Positions 20,937 through 31,282 of a stretch of 64,000 nucleotides of DNA are shown in pieces (positions within the stretch are counted from its first letter, which is position 1; each line of letters begins with the position of its first letter). The stretch is from Prauserella rugosa (GTDB lineage Bacteria; Actinomycetota; Actinomycetes; Mycobacteriales; Pseudonocardiaceae): contig NZ_JOIJ01000005.1 in NCBI RefSeq assembly GCF_000719975.1, positions 266,331-330,330 on the forward strand, given 5' to 3'. The notes under the pieces are model-generated. The model saw nothing but the letters and a program-made list of their open reading frames with translations. It was not told the DNA's origin and did not search any database. A program made the position numbers and the translations under genes.

Positions 20937-22331
20937 GTGACTGCGCAGCGTTTGCCCCGAGATGCCTCCGGCCCCGCTACGACCGGCGCCCCGGGTTTCG
21001 AACCCGACGCCGCAGGATCCCCAGGTCAGCCCAGGACTTTCGTACTCGACACGTCCGTGTTGCTGTCCGACCCGTGGGCGATGACCAGATTCGCCGAACA
21101 CCCGGTGGTCCTGCCGATCGTGGTGATCAACGAGCTGGAAGGTAAGCGGCACCACCCCGAGCTGGGCTGGTTCGCGCGGGAAGCCCTCCGGCTGCTCGAC
21201 GACCTGCGCCGTACCCACGGGCGCCTCGACGCGCCCGTGCCGATCGGTGACGCGGGCGGAACGATCCACGTCGAGCTCAACCACTCGGATCCGACGGTCC
21301 TGCCGCCCGGGTTCCGCACCGAGGCCAACGACCACCGCATCCTGGCGTGCTCGCTGAACCTGGCGAAGGAGCGCGAAGGCGCGGTCACGCTGGTCACCAA
21401 GGACATTCCGTTGCGGGTCAAGGCCGGTGCGGTCGGCCTGACCGCCGACGAGTACCGCGCCGAGGAGGTCACGCCGTCCGGGTGGACCGGCACGGCCGAC
21501 CTCGACGTGCCGCAGGAGGCCATCGACGAGATGTTCTCCTCCGGTTCGGCCGACCTGTCCGACTTCGGCGTGCCGGACGCGGCCGAACTGCCGTGCCACA
21601 CGGGTCTGCGACTGCTCGCGGGCACGACCAGTGCGCTGGGCCGCGTGACGCAGGACAAGCAGGTCAAGCTCGTCCGCGGCGACCGCGAGGCCTTCGGCCT
21701 GCACGGGCGTTCGGCCGAACAGCGCATCGCGCTCGACCTGTTGCTCGACCAGGAGGTCGGCATCGTCTCGCTCGGCGGCAGGGCGGGCACCGGTAAGTCG
21801 GCGCTGGCGCTGTGCGCGGGACTCGAAGCGGTGCTGGAACGCGGGATGCACCGCAAGGTCGTCGTGTTCCGCCCGGTCTACGCGGTCGGCGGGCAGGATC
21901 TCGGCTACCTGCCGGGGTCCGAGAACGAGAAGATGCAGCCCTGGGCGCAGGCGGTGTTCGACACGCTCGGCGCGCTGGTGAGTCAGGAGGTCGTCGACGA
22001 GGTCCTCGACCGCGGCATGCTCGAGGTGCTGCCGTTGACCCACATCCGCGGCCGGTCGCTGCACGACTCGTTCGTGATCGTCGACGAGGCGCAGTCCCTC
22101 GAGCGCAACGTGCTGCTCACGGTGCTGTCCCGCCTCGGTGCGGCCTCGCGGGTGGTGCTCACCCACGACGTCGCGCAGCGGGACAACCTGCGCGTCGGTA
22201 GGCACGACGGGGTCTCGGCGGTGATCGAGAAGCTCAAGGGGCATCCGCTGTTCGCCCACGTCACGCTGACGCGCTCGGAGCGTTCCCCGATCGCCGCCCT
22301 GGTGACCGAGATGCTGGAGTACCACGGCTGA
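20937..22331 (+). CDS. phoH2: PIN-PhoH ATPase (PhoH2)
   Basis: 464 residues from GTG 20937 with GAGGGAG upstream. The N-terminal PIN domain ([20 protein letters not shown], about residues 37-170) carries acidic residues for metal-dependent RNase activity, including [13 protein letters not shown] and [12 protein letters not shown]. The C-terminal PhoH domain has Walker [13 protein letters not shown] (about residue 280), Walker [13 protein letters not shown] and an arginine-finger-like stretch [13 protein letters not shown]. tuberculosis PhoH2 (Rv1095) of this architecture is an RNA helicase/RNase linked to toxin-antitoxin systems; here no antitoxin gene is upstream, only the structured leader. 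Confidence 0.94.
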   Translation: MTAQRLPRDASGPATTGAPGFEPDAAGSPGQPRTFVLDTSVLLSDPWAMTRFAEHPVVLPIVVINELEGKRHHPELGWFAREALRLLDDLRRTHGRLDAPVPIGDAGGTIHVELNHSDPTVLPPGFRTEANDHRILACSLNLAKEREGAVTLVTKDIPLRVKAGAVGLTADEYRAEEVTPSGWTGTADLDVPQEAIDEMFSSGSADLSDFGVPDAAELPCHTGLRLLAGTTSALGRVTQDKQVKLVRGDREAFGLHGRSAEQRIALDLLLDQEVGIVSLGGRAGTGKSALALCAGLEAVLERGMHRKVVVFRPVYAVGGQDLGYLPGSENEKMQPWAQAVFDTLGALVSQEVVDEVLDRGMLEVLPLTHIRGRSLHDSFVIVDEAQSLERNVLLTVLSRLGAASRVVLTHDVAQRDNLRVGRHDGVSAVIEKLKGHPLFAHVTLTRSERSPIAALVTEMLEYHG

Positions 22332-22347
22332 CCCCGGCTTTACGGCT

Positions 22348-22453
22348 CCCGAGGGCCCCATGGTTGCACTCAACGCAACTAATCTTCCCTTCGCGTGGAA
22401 CGACCCGCGAAGGGAAGAAAAGTTGCACTCAACGCGACCATGGGGCCCTCGGG
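22348..22453. repeat. 106-bp composite palindromic element
   Basis: Two 48-base arms around a 10-base centre. The outer part CCCGAGGGCCCCATGGT pairs with its complement at the far end, and the inner CTTCCCTTCGCG pairs with CGCGAAGGGAAG. Between them, both arms contain GTTGCACTCAACGC in the same orientation, so that segment is a direct repeat inside an inverted repeat. It lies between the convergent phoH2 and guaB1 genes. It can form a terminator-like cruciform, and its built-up structure suggests a dispersed repeat family. Confidence 0.8.
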
Positions 22454-22457
22454 TGCA

Positions 22458-23920
<1,463 letters not shown>

Positions 23921-23955
23921 CTGGACGAGCCGGGAGAAAGCGGGTGCCGCACTCG

Positions 23956-24918
23956 TCAGGCGCGTTCGCGAGCCATGGCCGACAGTCTGCCTGCCAGGCG
24001 TTCGGCGGCCTCGCGCAGCTCGGGAGGGTCGAGGATCTCGCAGTCGAACGGCAGGCGGGCGATGTGCAGGGCGACCCAGTCCAGGTCGTCGCCACCCGAG
24101 ACCAGCAGGCACCGTCCGGGCGATTCGGGCGTGAGCTGGGCGGCCTGCGGCGGCACGTGTTCGGCCACCCGGTCGACGTCGGCGTGGACGAGCACCCGTG
24201 CGACGTGCCGGTACGGCGACGACGTGACCGACCGCTGGACGAACGCAACCGGATCCGGGTGCTCCCGCGGCCGGAACCGCCACGTGGTCGCTTCGACGTC
24301 GCGCATCCGGTCGAGCCGGAAGGTGCGCCAGTCCTGCCTGTCGACGTCCCACGCCATGAGGTACCAGCGCCGGCTCGTGGCCACCATGCGGACGGGTTCG
24401 ACGGTGCGGGCGCGCTCCTGGCCGCGCATCGTGGTGTAGCCGAACCGGGCGCGGACGCTGTCCCGGCAGGCTCTCGCGATGGTCAGCAGGACGTCTGCGT
24501 CGACCTGGGTGCCCGGAGCGACGAGCGTGTCGGTGGCGGCGTGCACGGCGCGCACCTCGCTGCGCAGCCGGGGCGGCATCACCTGGTCGAGCTTGGCCAG
24601 CACCCGCACCGCTGCCTCGCCGGTGCCTGCGACGGTGCCGCCGGAGGCCACGCGCAGCGACACCGCGGTGGCGATGGCCTCGCCGTCGTCGAGCAGCAGC
24701 GGCGGCAGGCGGGTGCCCGCGCCGAGCTGGTAGCCGCCTCCGACGCCCGCCGTGGCGTGCACCGGGTAGCCCAGGGTGCGCAGCCGTTCGACGTCGCGGC
24801 GCACGCTGCGCTGCGTGACGCCCAGCTCCTCCGCCAGCTGCGAGGCCGTCCACGTCGGCCTGCGTTGCAGCAGTTCCAGCAGCCGCAGCACCCGCTGGGT
24901 CGTCGCCTCGACGGTCAT
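23956..24918 (-). CDS. HTH-WYL transcriptional regulator
   Basis: 320 residues. N-terminal DeoR-type winged helix (RVLRLLELLQRRPTWTASQL ... TQRSVRRDVERLRTLG, about 8-50), then a WYL domain with the ligand-binding signature SRRWYLMAWDVDRQDWRTFR (about residues 190-210) and a C-terminal WCX extension. WYL proteins bind nucleic acid or nucleotide-like ligands and are often activators. Its start codon is 7 bases after CACGAT and just downstream of a 10-bp palindrome, suggesting autoregulation. It is divergent from the DinB gene. Confidence 0.9.
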   Translation of the reverse strand: MTVEATTQRVLRLLELLQRRPTWTASQLAEELGVTQRSVRRDVERLRTLGYPVHATAGVGGGYQLGAGTRLPPLLLDDGEAIATAVSLRVASGGTVAGTGEAAVRVLAKLDQVMPPRLRSEVRAVHAATDTLVAPGTQVDADVLLTIARACRDSVRARFGYTTMRGQERARTVEPVRMVATSRRWYLMAWDVDRQDWRTFRLDRMRDVEATTWRFRPREHPDPVAFVQRSVTSSPYRHVARVLVHADVDRVAEHVPPQAAQLTPESPGRCLLVSGGDDLDWVALHIARLPFDCEILDPPELREAAERLAGRLSAMARERA

Positions 24919-24936
24919 GGGTCCGATCGTGGCACA

Positions 24937-24963
24937 GAATGCGGACCGAATCTGTCCGCATTC
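24937..24963. promoter_or_regulatory. Operator between the WYL and DinB genes
   Basis: GAATGCGGAC, 7 bases, then GTCCGCATTC: a perfect 10-bp inverted repeat in the 62-bp divergent gap. It is placed over the likely -35 region of the WYL gene and upstream of the DinB start, so one bound dimer could control both directions. Confidence 0.75.
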
Positions 24964-24980
24964 ACTGTCAGAGTGCTCGT

Positions 24981-25535
24981 ATGACCGACAACGCGCTCCT
25001 GCTCGACCAGATCACCTGGCACTGGGACAACCAGGCCCGCACACGGTTGGAGGGACTCACCGACGACGAATACCTCTGGGAACCGGCGCCCGGCGCCTGG
25101 AACGTGCGCCCGCGTGGCACGAGTACCGCGCCCATCCAGGGCGGCTCGGGTGCGATGACGATCGACTTCGCCGTCCCCACACCCGATCCGCCGCCGGTGA
25201 CGACGATCGCGTGGCGACTGGGACACGTGATCGTCGGCGTGCTGGCGATGCGCAACGCCGCCCACTTCGGACGTTCCGCCACCGACTACAACGCGTTCGA
25301 GTACGCCGCGACGGCCGGCGAGGCGCTCGCCCAGCTCGACGCCGAGTACGCCACCCGGATTGCGGGCGTCGAGGCGTTGGGCGAGGACGGGCTCGCGCGC
25401 CCGTGCGGTCCGGCCGAGGGCGAGTTCGCCGACAGTTCGATGGCCCGCCTCGTCCTGCACATCCACCGCGAGCTCATCCACCACCTCGCCGAGGTCGCCC
25501 TGCTGCGCGACCTGTACCTCCGGAGAACCGCATGA
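24981..25535 (+). CDS. DinB-family four-helix protein
   Basis: 184 residues, DinB_2-like four-helix bundle. The three metal histidines typical of the family are plausible at WRLGHVIVG (residue about 78) and in HIHRELIHHLAEV near the C-terminus. Members include mycothiol- or bacillithiol-dependent transferases and maleylpyruvate isomerases, so a thiol-transferase role is possible in this mycothiol-producing organism. The stop overlaps the next VOC gene start (ATGA), suggesting a two-gene operon under the WYL regulator. Confidence 0.82.
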   Translation: MTDNALLLDQITWHWDNQARTRLEGLTDDEYLWEPAPGAWNVRPRGTSTAPIQGGSGAMTIDFAVPTPDPPPVTTIAWRLGHVIVGVLAMRNAAHFGRSATDYNAFEYAATAGEALAQLDAEYATRIAGVEALGEDGLARPCGPAEGEFADSSMARLVLHIHRELIHHLAEVALLRDLYLRRTA

Positions 25536-25972
25536 CCGCCCGAACCCTGCAGATCACGATCGACGCCGCCGATCCCGAAGCGCTCGGCACGTTCTGGGCC
25601 GAGGTGCTCGGCTACCGGCAGATGGACCCGCCCGGCGGTCATGCCACCTGGGACGAGGCACTCGCCGCGATGGGTGTTCCGGAGGAGCGGTGGAACGACG
25701 CCAACGCGATCGTCGATCCCGAGGGCCACGGCCCGCGAATCTTCCTGCAACGTGTCGACGACGCGAAGACGGCCAAGAACCGCCTGCACATCGACGTCCG
25801 TGCCGCCGAAGGGCTCGAGGGCGACGCGCGGATGGACGCGCTGGAGGCCGAGGCGGCGCGGCTCGTGACGCTCGGCGCGAAGCGACTCGAACGGTTCGAG
25901 CCGGCACCGCCGCTGGGTGCGGGATGGATCGTCATGGCGGATCCGGAGGACAACGAGTTCTGCCTCGACTGA
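25532..25972 (+). CDS. VOC-family protein
   Basis: 146 residues, one VOC (glyoxalase-like) domain starting LQITIDAADPEALGTFWAEV and ending ADPEDNEFCLD, the usual last metal-binding strand. Similar actinobacterial proteins are annotated only as glyoxalase-like. ATG overlaps the DinB stop by 4 bases, so the two are translationally coupled. An imperfect hairpin at about 25992-26031 (GGTCCACGGA paired with TCCGTGTGGACC, 2-base bulge) may end the transcript. Confidence 0.84.
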   Translation: MTARTLQITIDAADPEALGTFWAEVLGYRQMDPPGGHATWDEALAAMGVPEERWNDANAIVDPEGHGPRIFLQRVDDAKTAKNRLHIDVRAAEGLEGDARMDALEAEAARLVTLGAKRLERFEPAPPLGAGWIVMADPEDNEFCLD

Positions 25973-26186
25973 GGGCGACGGTCGGCGACGTGGTCCACGG
26001 ATCCACCCGGAAGCGGGCTCCGTGTGGACCCGCTGCGCAGCAGGGACGCTCGGGGCGTGACAGCGGCGTTGCCGGCTGGTTTCCGCTCGTCGCTCGCCGC
26101 GCTCGACGTCTGGCCTCGGCGCGGGTTGTGCGTTAGGAAGGCAGACGGAACCCGCGCGGAAGGGCGGTTCGACCGAAGGAGGCCTC

Positions 26187-27185
26187 GTGGACGTCGTCGA
26201 CTACACCCCGACCCCGGAGCAGTACGCGTGGACGTTCGGGGGTGTCGCACCGTCGCACCGGATCAAGCCGGGAACGCTTCTGCGACTGTGGACCGACGAC
26301 GCCTTCTGCGGCCGCCTGCGCGACGTCACTGACCTGCCCAGCGCGTCGCTGAACATGCCGTACGTCAACCCGCAGACCGGACCGTTCCATGTGGAGGGTG
26401 CCGAGCCGGGGGACACGCTGGCACTGCACATCGTCGACCTCACGCCCGCACGCGGGTGGGGCGCCTCCACGACGATCCCCCTGTTCGGTGGTCTCACGGG
26501 TACGGACCGCACGGCGCTGCTGCAGGACCCGCTGCCCGAGCAGACGTGGATCTACGAGGTCAACAGCGACCGTGGCACGGTGGAGTTCGCCGCGCAGTCG
26601 ACGGACCTGACACTCGAACTGCCGATCGCCCCGATGCTCGGCACGGTCGGCGTGGCACCCGCGGCGGGGGAGGCGCGGTCGTCGCTCGTGCCCGACGTCT
26701 TCGGCGGAAACATGGACACTCCGGAGATGAAACCCGGCGTGACGTGCTACCTCGGGGTCAATGTGGACGGAGCGCTGTTCTCCGTCGGTGACGGGCACTA
26801 CCGCCAGGGCGAGGGCGAATCCTGCGGTACGGCCGTGGAAGGCGCCATGCACGTGACCCTGCTGGTCGACCTGATCAAGGGCGGTGGTCCGGCGTGGCCG
26901 CGCATCGAATCGGACGAGTACCTCACCGTCATCGGCTCGAGCAGACCGCTCGAGGACGCGTGGCGGGCGAGCCAGGTGGACATGATCCGCTGGCTCGGCG
27001 AGCTGTACGGCCTCGACGCCATGGACGGCTACCAACTCGTCACGCAGATCAGCGAGTCGCCGCTGGCGAACGTGTGCGACGCCAACTACAGCGCCGCCAC
27101 GAAACTCCCCAAGACTCTGCTGCCCGCCGCAGACCCCTACGACGCCATGCACCGCAGCCTGCGGGAGCAGGCCGCGGCACTGTGA
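26187..27185 (+). CDS. Acetamidase/formamidase family hydrolase
   Basis: 332 residues from GTG 26187 with AAGGAGG 5 bases upstream. The FmdA/AmdA fold is recognised by GPFHVEGAEPGDTLALHIVD, the central FGGNMDTPEMKPGVTCYLGV, and FSVGDGHYRQGEGESCGTAVEG. These enzymes release ammonia from formamide or short amides. The following SDR gene is 69 bases downstream on the same strand with its own GGAGG, so an operon is likely. The true amide substrate is not evident. Confidence 0.88.
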   Translation: MDVVDYTPTPEQYAWTFGGVAPSHRIKPGTLLRLWTDDAFCGRLRDVTDLPSASLNMPYVNPQTGPFHVEGAEPGDTLALHIVDLTPARGWGASTTIPLFGGLTGTDRTALLQDPLPEQTWIYEVNSDRGTVEFAAQSTDLTLELPIAPMLGTVGVAPAAGEARSSLVPDVFGGNMDTPEMKPGVTCYLGVNVDGALFSVGDGHYRQGEGESCGTAVEGAMHVTLLVDLIKGGGPAWPRIESDEYLTVIGSSRPLEDAWRASQVDMIRWLGELYGLDAMDGYQLVTQISESPLANVCDANYSAATKLPKTLLPAADPYDAMHRSLREQAAAL

Positions 27186-27254
27186 CTTTCGGTGGCACTG
27201 TGATTCCGATGGTGCTGTGAGGCCCGGACACACCGACGATACGGAGGAGAACGC

Positions 27255-28016
27255 ATGGACCTGGGACTCGAAGGGCTGAAGGCGCTCGTCACCGGTGGCA
27301 CCAAGGGAATCGGCGGCGCGATCGTGCGCACGTTGGCCGGCGAGGGCGCATCGGTGTCGCTGTGTGCCCGCACGGAGTCCGATGTGGACGCCGCGGTCGC
27401 GGAGCTGCGGGGCAAGGGATGCACCGTCACCGGCGGCGCGGTGGACGTGGCCGACGCCGACAGCATCACCCGGTGGGTCACCTCGAGCGCGGAGGAACTC
27501 GGCGGGGTCGACATCGTGGTGGCCAACGTCAGCGCGCTCGCCATCCCGGACAGCGAGGAGAACTGGAACACCAGCTTCCAGGTCGACCTGATGCACACGG
27601 TGCGGACCGTCAACGCCGCCATGCCGCATCTCGAGCGCAGCAGCGCCGGCTCGATCGTCACGATCTCGAGTGTGTCCGGCCGCGAGGTCGACTTCGCCGC
27701 CGGTCCGTACGGCACGTTCAAGGCGGCGATCGTCCACTACACGCAGGGCCTGGCCCACCAGCTGGCCGGCAAGCCGATCAGGGCGAACAGCGTTTCTCCC
27801 GGCAACACGTACTTTCCGGGCGGCATCTGGGCGAGCAACGAGGAGAACAACCCCGAGTTCTTCGAACACGCGTTGTCGCTGAACCCGACCGGCCGCATGG
27901 GCACACCGCAGGAGGTCGCCAACGCCGTGGCGTTCCTGGCCAGCCCCGCGGCGAGCTTCATCACCGGCACCAACCTCGTCGTCGACGGCGCGCTCACCCG
28001 CGGCGTGCAGCTCTGA
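27255..28016 (+). CDS. Short-chain dehydrogenase/reductase
   Basis: 253 residues, classical SDR. Cofactor motif TGGTKGIGGAI (about residues 14-24), NVS in place of the usual NNAG, a serine in TISSVSG and the catalytic YGTFK (about residues 156-160), then the SPGNTYFPGG substrate loop. The C-terminus ITGTNLVVDGALTRG is typical. NAD(P)-dependent oxidation or reduction of an unknown alcohol or ketone; pairing with a formamidase-family gene suggests a small catabolic operon. Confidence 0.88.
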   Translation: MDLGLEGLKALVTGGTKGIGGAIVRTLAGEGASVSLCARTESDVDAAVAELRGKGCTVTGGAVDVADADSITRWVTSSAEELGGVDIVVANVSALAIPDSEENWNTSFQVDLMHTVRTVNAAMPHLERSSAGSIVTISSVSGREVDFAAGPYGTFKAAIVHYTQGLAHQLAGKPIRANSVSPGNTYFPGGIWASNEENNPEFFEHALSLNPTGRMGTPQEVANAVAFLASPAASFITGTNLVVDGALTRGVQL

Positions 28017-28050
28017 CGTCGCGGGTCCGGGGTGCGGGTCGGGTGACCGG

Positions 28051-29562
28051 TCAGCCGCGGAGCATGGCGCGGACGGCGTCGATGGTGTCGGCCTCGCCGG
28101 CCTCCTTGTCGGGGCGGTAGCGCACGACGCGGGCGAAGCGCAGCGCCACGCCGCCGGGGTAGCGCGTGCTCGTCTGCACCCCGTCGAGTTCGATCTCGAC
28201 GACGAGTTCCGGACGCAGATAGACGGTCCAGTCGTCGCGAGACCGTTGCAGCTCGGGGAAGTGCTCGGTCTGCCAGGCGAGCAGTTCGTCGGTGAGGCCC
28301 TTGAACGTCTTGCCCACCATGATCGGTTCGCCGCCGTCCGGGTCGCGGGCGCCCAGGTGCAGATTGGACAGATAACCGGTGCGCCTGCCATGTCCCCATT
28401 CCGCGGCGAGGACGGCGAGGTCCAGCGTGTGGGAGGGCTTCACCTTCAGCCACGCGCGCCCGCGCCTTCCCGCGGCGTAGGGCGAATCGGGGTCCTTGAC
28501 CATCACGCCTTCGTGTCCTGCCGCCAGCGCCGCGTCGAGCAGCGTCGCCGGATCGTCGGGGGCAACCTCGCCGGGGATCACGTGCTCCCCGGCGACCTCG
28601 TGCAGCGCAGCGCGGCGCTCCCGCAGCGGTGCATCCAGCAGGTCGTTGCCGTCCACGTGCAGGCAGTCGAAGAAGTACGGGCGCAGGAGGAGCTCGCGGA
28701 CCTGCTCGTCGGCGGTGCTGCCGAAGCGGCCCATCGTCTCCTGGAACGGCCGCGGCCGCCCGTCGTCGGTGAGCGCCAACGTCTCGCCGTCGAGGACCAC
28801 GCGCTCGCACGGCAGGGATCGGACGAGGTCGGCGAGTTCGCCCACCGAGCGGGTGATCTCCCGCAGCGTCCTGGTGTACACGCGCACCTCGTCGCCGTCG
28901 CGGTGGACCTGGATGCGGGCACCGTCCATCTTGTACTCGACGATCGGTTCGCCGAGCCGGGTGACGGCGTCGTCGAGCGACTCGGCCGGTGAGGCGAGCA
29001 TGGGACGCACGGGCCTGCCGACCTCGAGGCGGAACCGTTCGAGCGCGTCCGTCCCGCCGGAGGCTGCTGCCGAGGCCGTCACCGCGAGGTCGCCCGAGAG
29101 CATCACCGCACGCCGCACCAGGTCTGCGGGTGCCTCCGTGGCCGCTGCGATCGCCTCGATCATCACGCCTTCGAGTGCACCCTGGCGCAGCTCGCCGGTG
29201 AGGAGCCGGACGAGGAAGTCCTGTTCCTCGGTCGTGGCGCGGGCCAGCAGGTCGTGCAGTAGCCGGGTGCGCCGGGACGTCGAGCCGCTTCCGCTGGTCG
29301 AGGCGATCTCGCCGAGCGTCCGGTCGACCTCGGCGACCGTCAGCGAGGCCGACGGCGCGGGCGCGCGACGGAGCTGGGCCAGGGTGCGCCAGCCGACCCC
29401 GATGCGGCCCTGGGTTGGCCTGCCGGTCAGGAACGCGACGGCGGCGGAGAGTTCGTCGGCGGGTGCGTCTCCGAGGAGCCGCGAGAGCGCCGCGGTCTTG
29501 GCGTTGCGCGACCGCGTCGCGGCCAACTCGGCCGAGGTGTCGACGACGTCGTGGAGCTGCAT
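28051..29562 (-). CDS. ligB: ATP-dependent DNA ligase
   Basis: 503 residues from ATG 29562. An N-terminal helical DNA-binding domain (MQLHDVVDTSAELAATRSR onward) is followed by the nucleotidyltransferase core with adenylated lysine in EYKMDGARIQVH, motif III FFDCLHVDGNDLLD, motif IV GHEGVMVKD and motif V AWLKVKPSHTLDLAVLAAEW. Organisation matches actinobacterial LigB, an ATP-dependent ligase supplementary to NAD-dependent LigA. The upstream EamA gene on the same strand reads 136 bases into this gene in another frame. Confidence 0.92.
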   Translation of the reverse strand: MQLHDVVDTSAELAATRSRNAKTAALSRLLGDAPADELSAAVAFLTGRPTQGRIGVGWRTLAQLRRAPAPSASLTVAEVDRTLGEIASTSGSGSTSRRTRLLHDLLARATTEEQDFLVRLLTGELRQGALEGVMIEAIAAATEAPADLVRRAVMLSGDLAVTASAAASGGTDALERFRLEVGRPVRPMLASPAESLDDAVTRLGEPIVEYKMDGARIQVHRDGDEVRVYTRTLREITRSVGELADLVRSLPCERVVLDGETLALTDDGRPRPFQETMGRFGSTADEQVRELLLRPYFFDCLHVDGNDLLDAPLRERRAALHEVAGEHVIPGEVAPDDPATLLDAALAAGHEGVMVKDPDSPYAAGRRGRAWLKVKPSHTLDLAVLAAEWGHGRRTGYLSNLHLGARDPDGGEPIMVGKTFKGLTDELLAWQTEHFPELQRSRDDWTVYLRPELVVEIELDGVQTSTRYPGGVALRFARVVRYRPDKEAGEADTIDAVRAMLRG

Positions 29563-30536
29563 GCCGACATCATCGCGCGCGAGCCGGTCCCCGCGCTTGC
29601 CGTCGCGTCCCCGGCAGGGGCCTCCGTCGTGGTCTGCGATGGGGCCTGCGGTGCGGTCTGGGCCGCGGCTGTGCGAGGCGGGCGCAGGGCCAGTGGTACC
29701 GCGGCGAAGCAGACGAGCAGGCCGGCCAGACCCGTCACGGTCACCGGCTCCCCGAACATCACCAGTGCCGCGACCATCGTGGTGGGCGGGGTCAGGTACA
29801 GCAGGGTGGACACTCGGGTCACCGATCCGCGGCGGACGTTGAGCCAGTAGAACCCGTAGCCGCCGAACGTCGACAGCACCACGAGCCACGCGATGACCGG
29901 CCAGAAGCCGGCGGCCGTGGGCAGGGCGGTCGATCCTGTCGCGGCCGCGATGCCGGCGAAGCAGACCGTCGACGTGGCCGACTGGATCAGCAGTGACTCA
30001 CCGAGGGGCAGCGTCGAGGGGAGCTTGCGTTCGGCGAACGTGCCCGCGACGAGGCTGAGCATCGCCAGTAGGGGCAGTGCGTACGCCAGTGGCGTCGCTC
30101 CGCCGCCGAGATCGCCCGACACGACCAGTGCCACCCCACCGAGGCCGATCGCCAGCCCGAGCCACTGCCGCGGCGTGGTGTGCTGCCCGAGCAGCGGCCC
30201 CGACAGGGCCGCGGCGACCAGCGGCTGGAGCGCGGCGATCAGCGCCGACGTGCCCGCCGGTACGCCGAGCTCGGCGGCGAACACCACCCCCGAGAGGTAG
30301 CCGGCCTGCGACAACAACCCGAGCACCGCGTGCACGCCGAGGTCCCGAACGGTGATCCGGGTGCGCCGCACGAGTAGCCACCACAGCGCGAGCAGACCGG
30401 TGACCACGAGGAACCGCCAGAACAGCAGCGTCGTGCTGCCGGTGATCTCGGTGCCCATGGTCGCGCCGACGAAGCCGGAACTCCACATCAGCACGAACCC
30501 CGCTGCGAGTCCGACGTCGGTTCCCGTCACACGCAC
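29427..30536 (-). CDS. EamA/DMT-family exporter
   Basis: Ten hydrophobic helices in two EamA repeats; GTG start with GGGAGG 5 bases upstream. The core ends at about residue 290 (LLVCFAAVPLALRPPRTA). After this an 80-residue low-complexity, then Arg/Ser/Pro-rich tail reads 136 bases into ligB. That tail has the look of an out-of-frame shadow and is probably not functional; a lost stop codon or an indel is likely. Drug/metabolite transporters of this type export amino acids or small metabolites. It is divergent from a TetR regulator. Confidence 0.85.
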   Translation of the reverse strand: MRVTGTDVGLAAGFVLMWSSGFVGATMGTEITGSTTLLFWRFLVVTGLLALWWLLVRRTRITVRDLGVHAVLGLLSQAGYLSGVVFAAELGVPAGTSALIAALQPLVAAALSGPLLGQHTTPRQWLGLAIGLGGVALVVSGDLGGGATPLAYALPLLAMLSLVAGTFAERKLPSTLPLGESLLIQSATSTVCFAGIAAATGSTALPTAAGFWPVIAWLVVLSTFGGYGFYWLNVRRGSVTRVSTLLYLTPPTTMVAALVMFGEPVTVTGLAGLLVCFAAVPLALRPPRTAAAQTAPQAPSQTTTEAPAGDATASAGTGSRAMMSACSSTTSSTPRPSWPRRGRATPRPRRSRGSSETHPPTNSPPPSRS

Positions 30537-30553
30537 GAACGCCTCCCAAGTAA

Positions 30554-30593
30554 ACAGACCGGTATATCTACCTGTACTAGACAGATCGGTATA
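30554..30593. promoter_or_regulatory. Operator repeats between EamA exporter and tetR
   Basis: ACAGACCGGTATA (30554-30566) and ACAGATCGGTATA (30581-30593) are direct repeats 27 bases apart in an AT-richer gap. The first copy together with the following TCTACCTGT also forms a loose inverted repeat. Likely binding sites for the TetR protein encoded next to them. Confidence 0.55.
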
Positions 30594-30638
30594 CCGTCAA
30601 TCGGAGAAGTCGGAGACAGGATGGAGTAGGGTTGGCTC

Positions 30639-31217
30639 ATGACGGAGCAGGTGACGTTGACGCCGGCGGCGGAGCGGGTGCTCGAGGTCGTGGAGAAGTT
30701 GTTCTACGACAACGGGATCCACGCCGTGGGGGTGGACATGATCGCCGCGGAGGCGGGTGTCACGAAGAAGACGCTCTACGACCGGTTCGGGTCGAAGGAC
30801 GCCATCGTGCGGCTGTATCTGCAGCGCAGGGACGCCCGCTGGCGCGAGCACGTCACCGCGGTCGTCGAGCGGCCCGGGCGGTTGGGCCCGAAGCGCCGCA
30901 TCCTGCTGATGTTCGACGCGCTCGAGTCGTGGATGGCCGCGGAGAACCCCCGCGGTTGCGCGTTCGTCAACGCGCTGGCCGAACTGCCCGACCCGGCGCA
31001 CCCCGCACGCGAGGCCATCGACGACGAGAAACGGTGGGTGCTGGACTACTTCCGCACGCTCGTGCGCGACGCGGGGGTGCGGAACCCGCACAAGCTCGCC
31101 GCGTCGCTGTTCCTGCTCTACGACGGCGCGATCGTGTCCGCCTCCTACGGTGTGCTGCCCGACGCGGTCTCCCACGCCAGGGACGCCGCCGCCCAGCTGC
31201 TCGACAGTGCCCTGTGA
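30639..31217 (+). CDS. TetR-family regulator of the EamA exporter
   Basis: 192 residues. The helix-turn-helix is at about residues 8-55 (VLEVVEKLFYDNGIHAVGVD, AGVTKKTLYDRFGSKDAIV). The ligand domain has the conserved GCAFVNALAELPDPAHPA stretch seen in a large actinobacterial TetR group. ATG 30639 is 6 bases after TAGGGT and may be leaderless. Divergent layout and shared repeats point to repression of the EamA exporter gene. Confidence 0.87.
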   Translation: MTEQVTLTPAAERVLEVVEKLFYDNGIHAVGVDMIAAEAGVTKKTLYDRFGSKDAIVRLYLQRRDARWREHVTAVVERPGRLGPKRRILLMFDALESWMAAENPRGCAFVNALAELPDPAHPAREAIDDEKRWVLDYFRTLVRDAGVRNPHKLAASLFLLYDGAIVSASYGVLPDAVSHARDAAAQLLDSAL

Positions 31218-31282
31218 CCACTGCCCTGTGACCACGGGGCACCCCGAAGACTGGCGCCGTGACGACGCGGGTCGGTGCGGAT

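Noticed and set aside
20937..22331. Toxin-antitoxin pair with phoH2
   Set aside because: The PIN-PhoH protein fits, but the upstream 73-codon frame lacks antitoxin-like features such as a DNA-binding motif, so a pair cannot be claimed.
22348..22453. CRISPR-like repeats
   Set aside because: Only two repeat copies arranged as inverted arms with no spacers or cas genes.
28051..29889. A 612-residue ligase starting at 29889
   Set aside because: The extra 109 N-terminal residues are Arg/Pro/Gly-rich shadow of the EamA gene; the conserved ligase N-terminus starts at ATG 29562.
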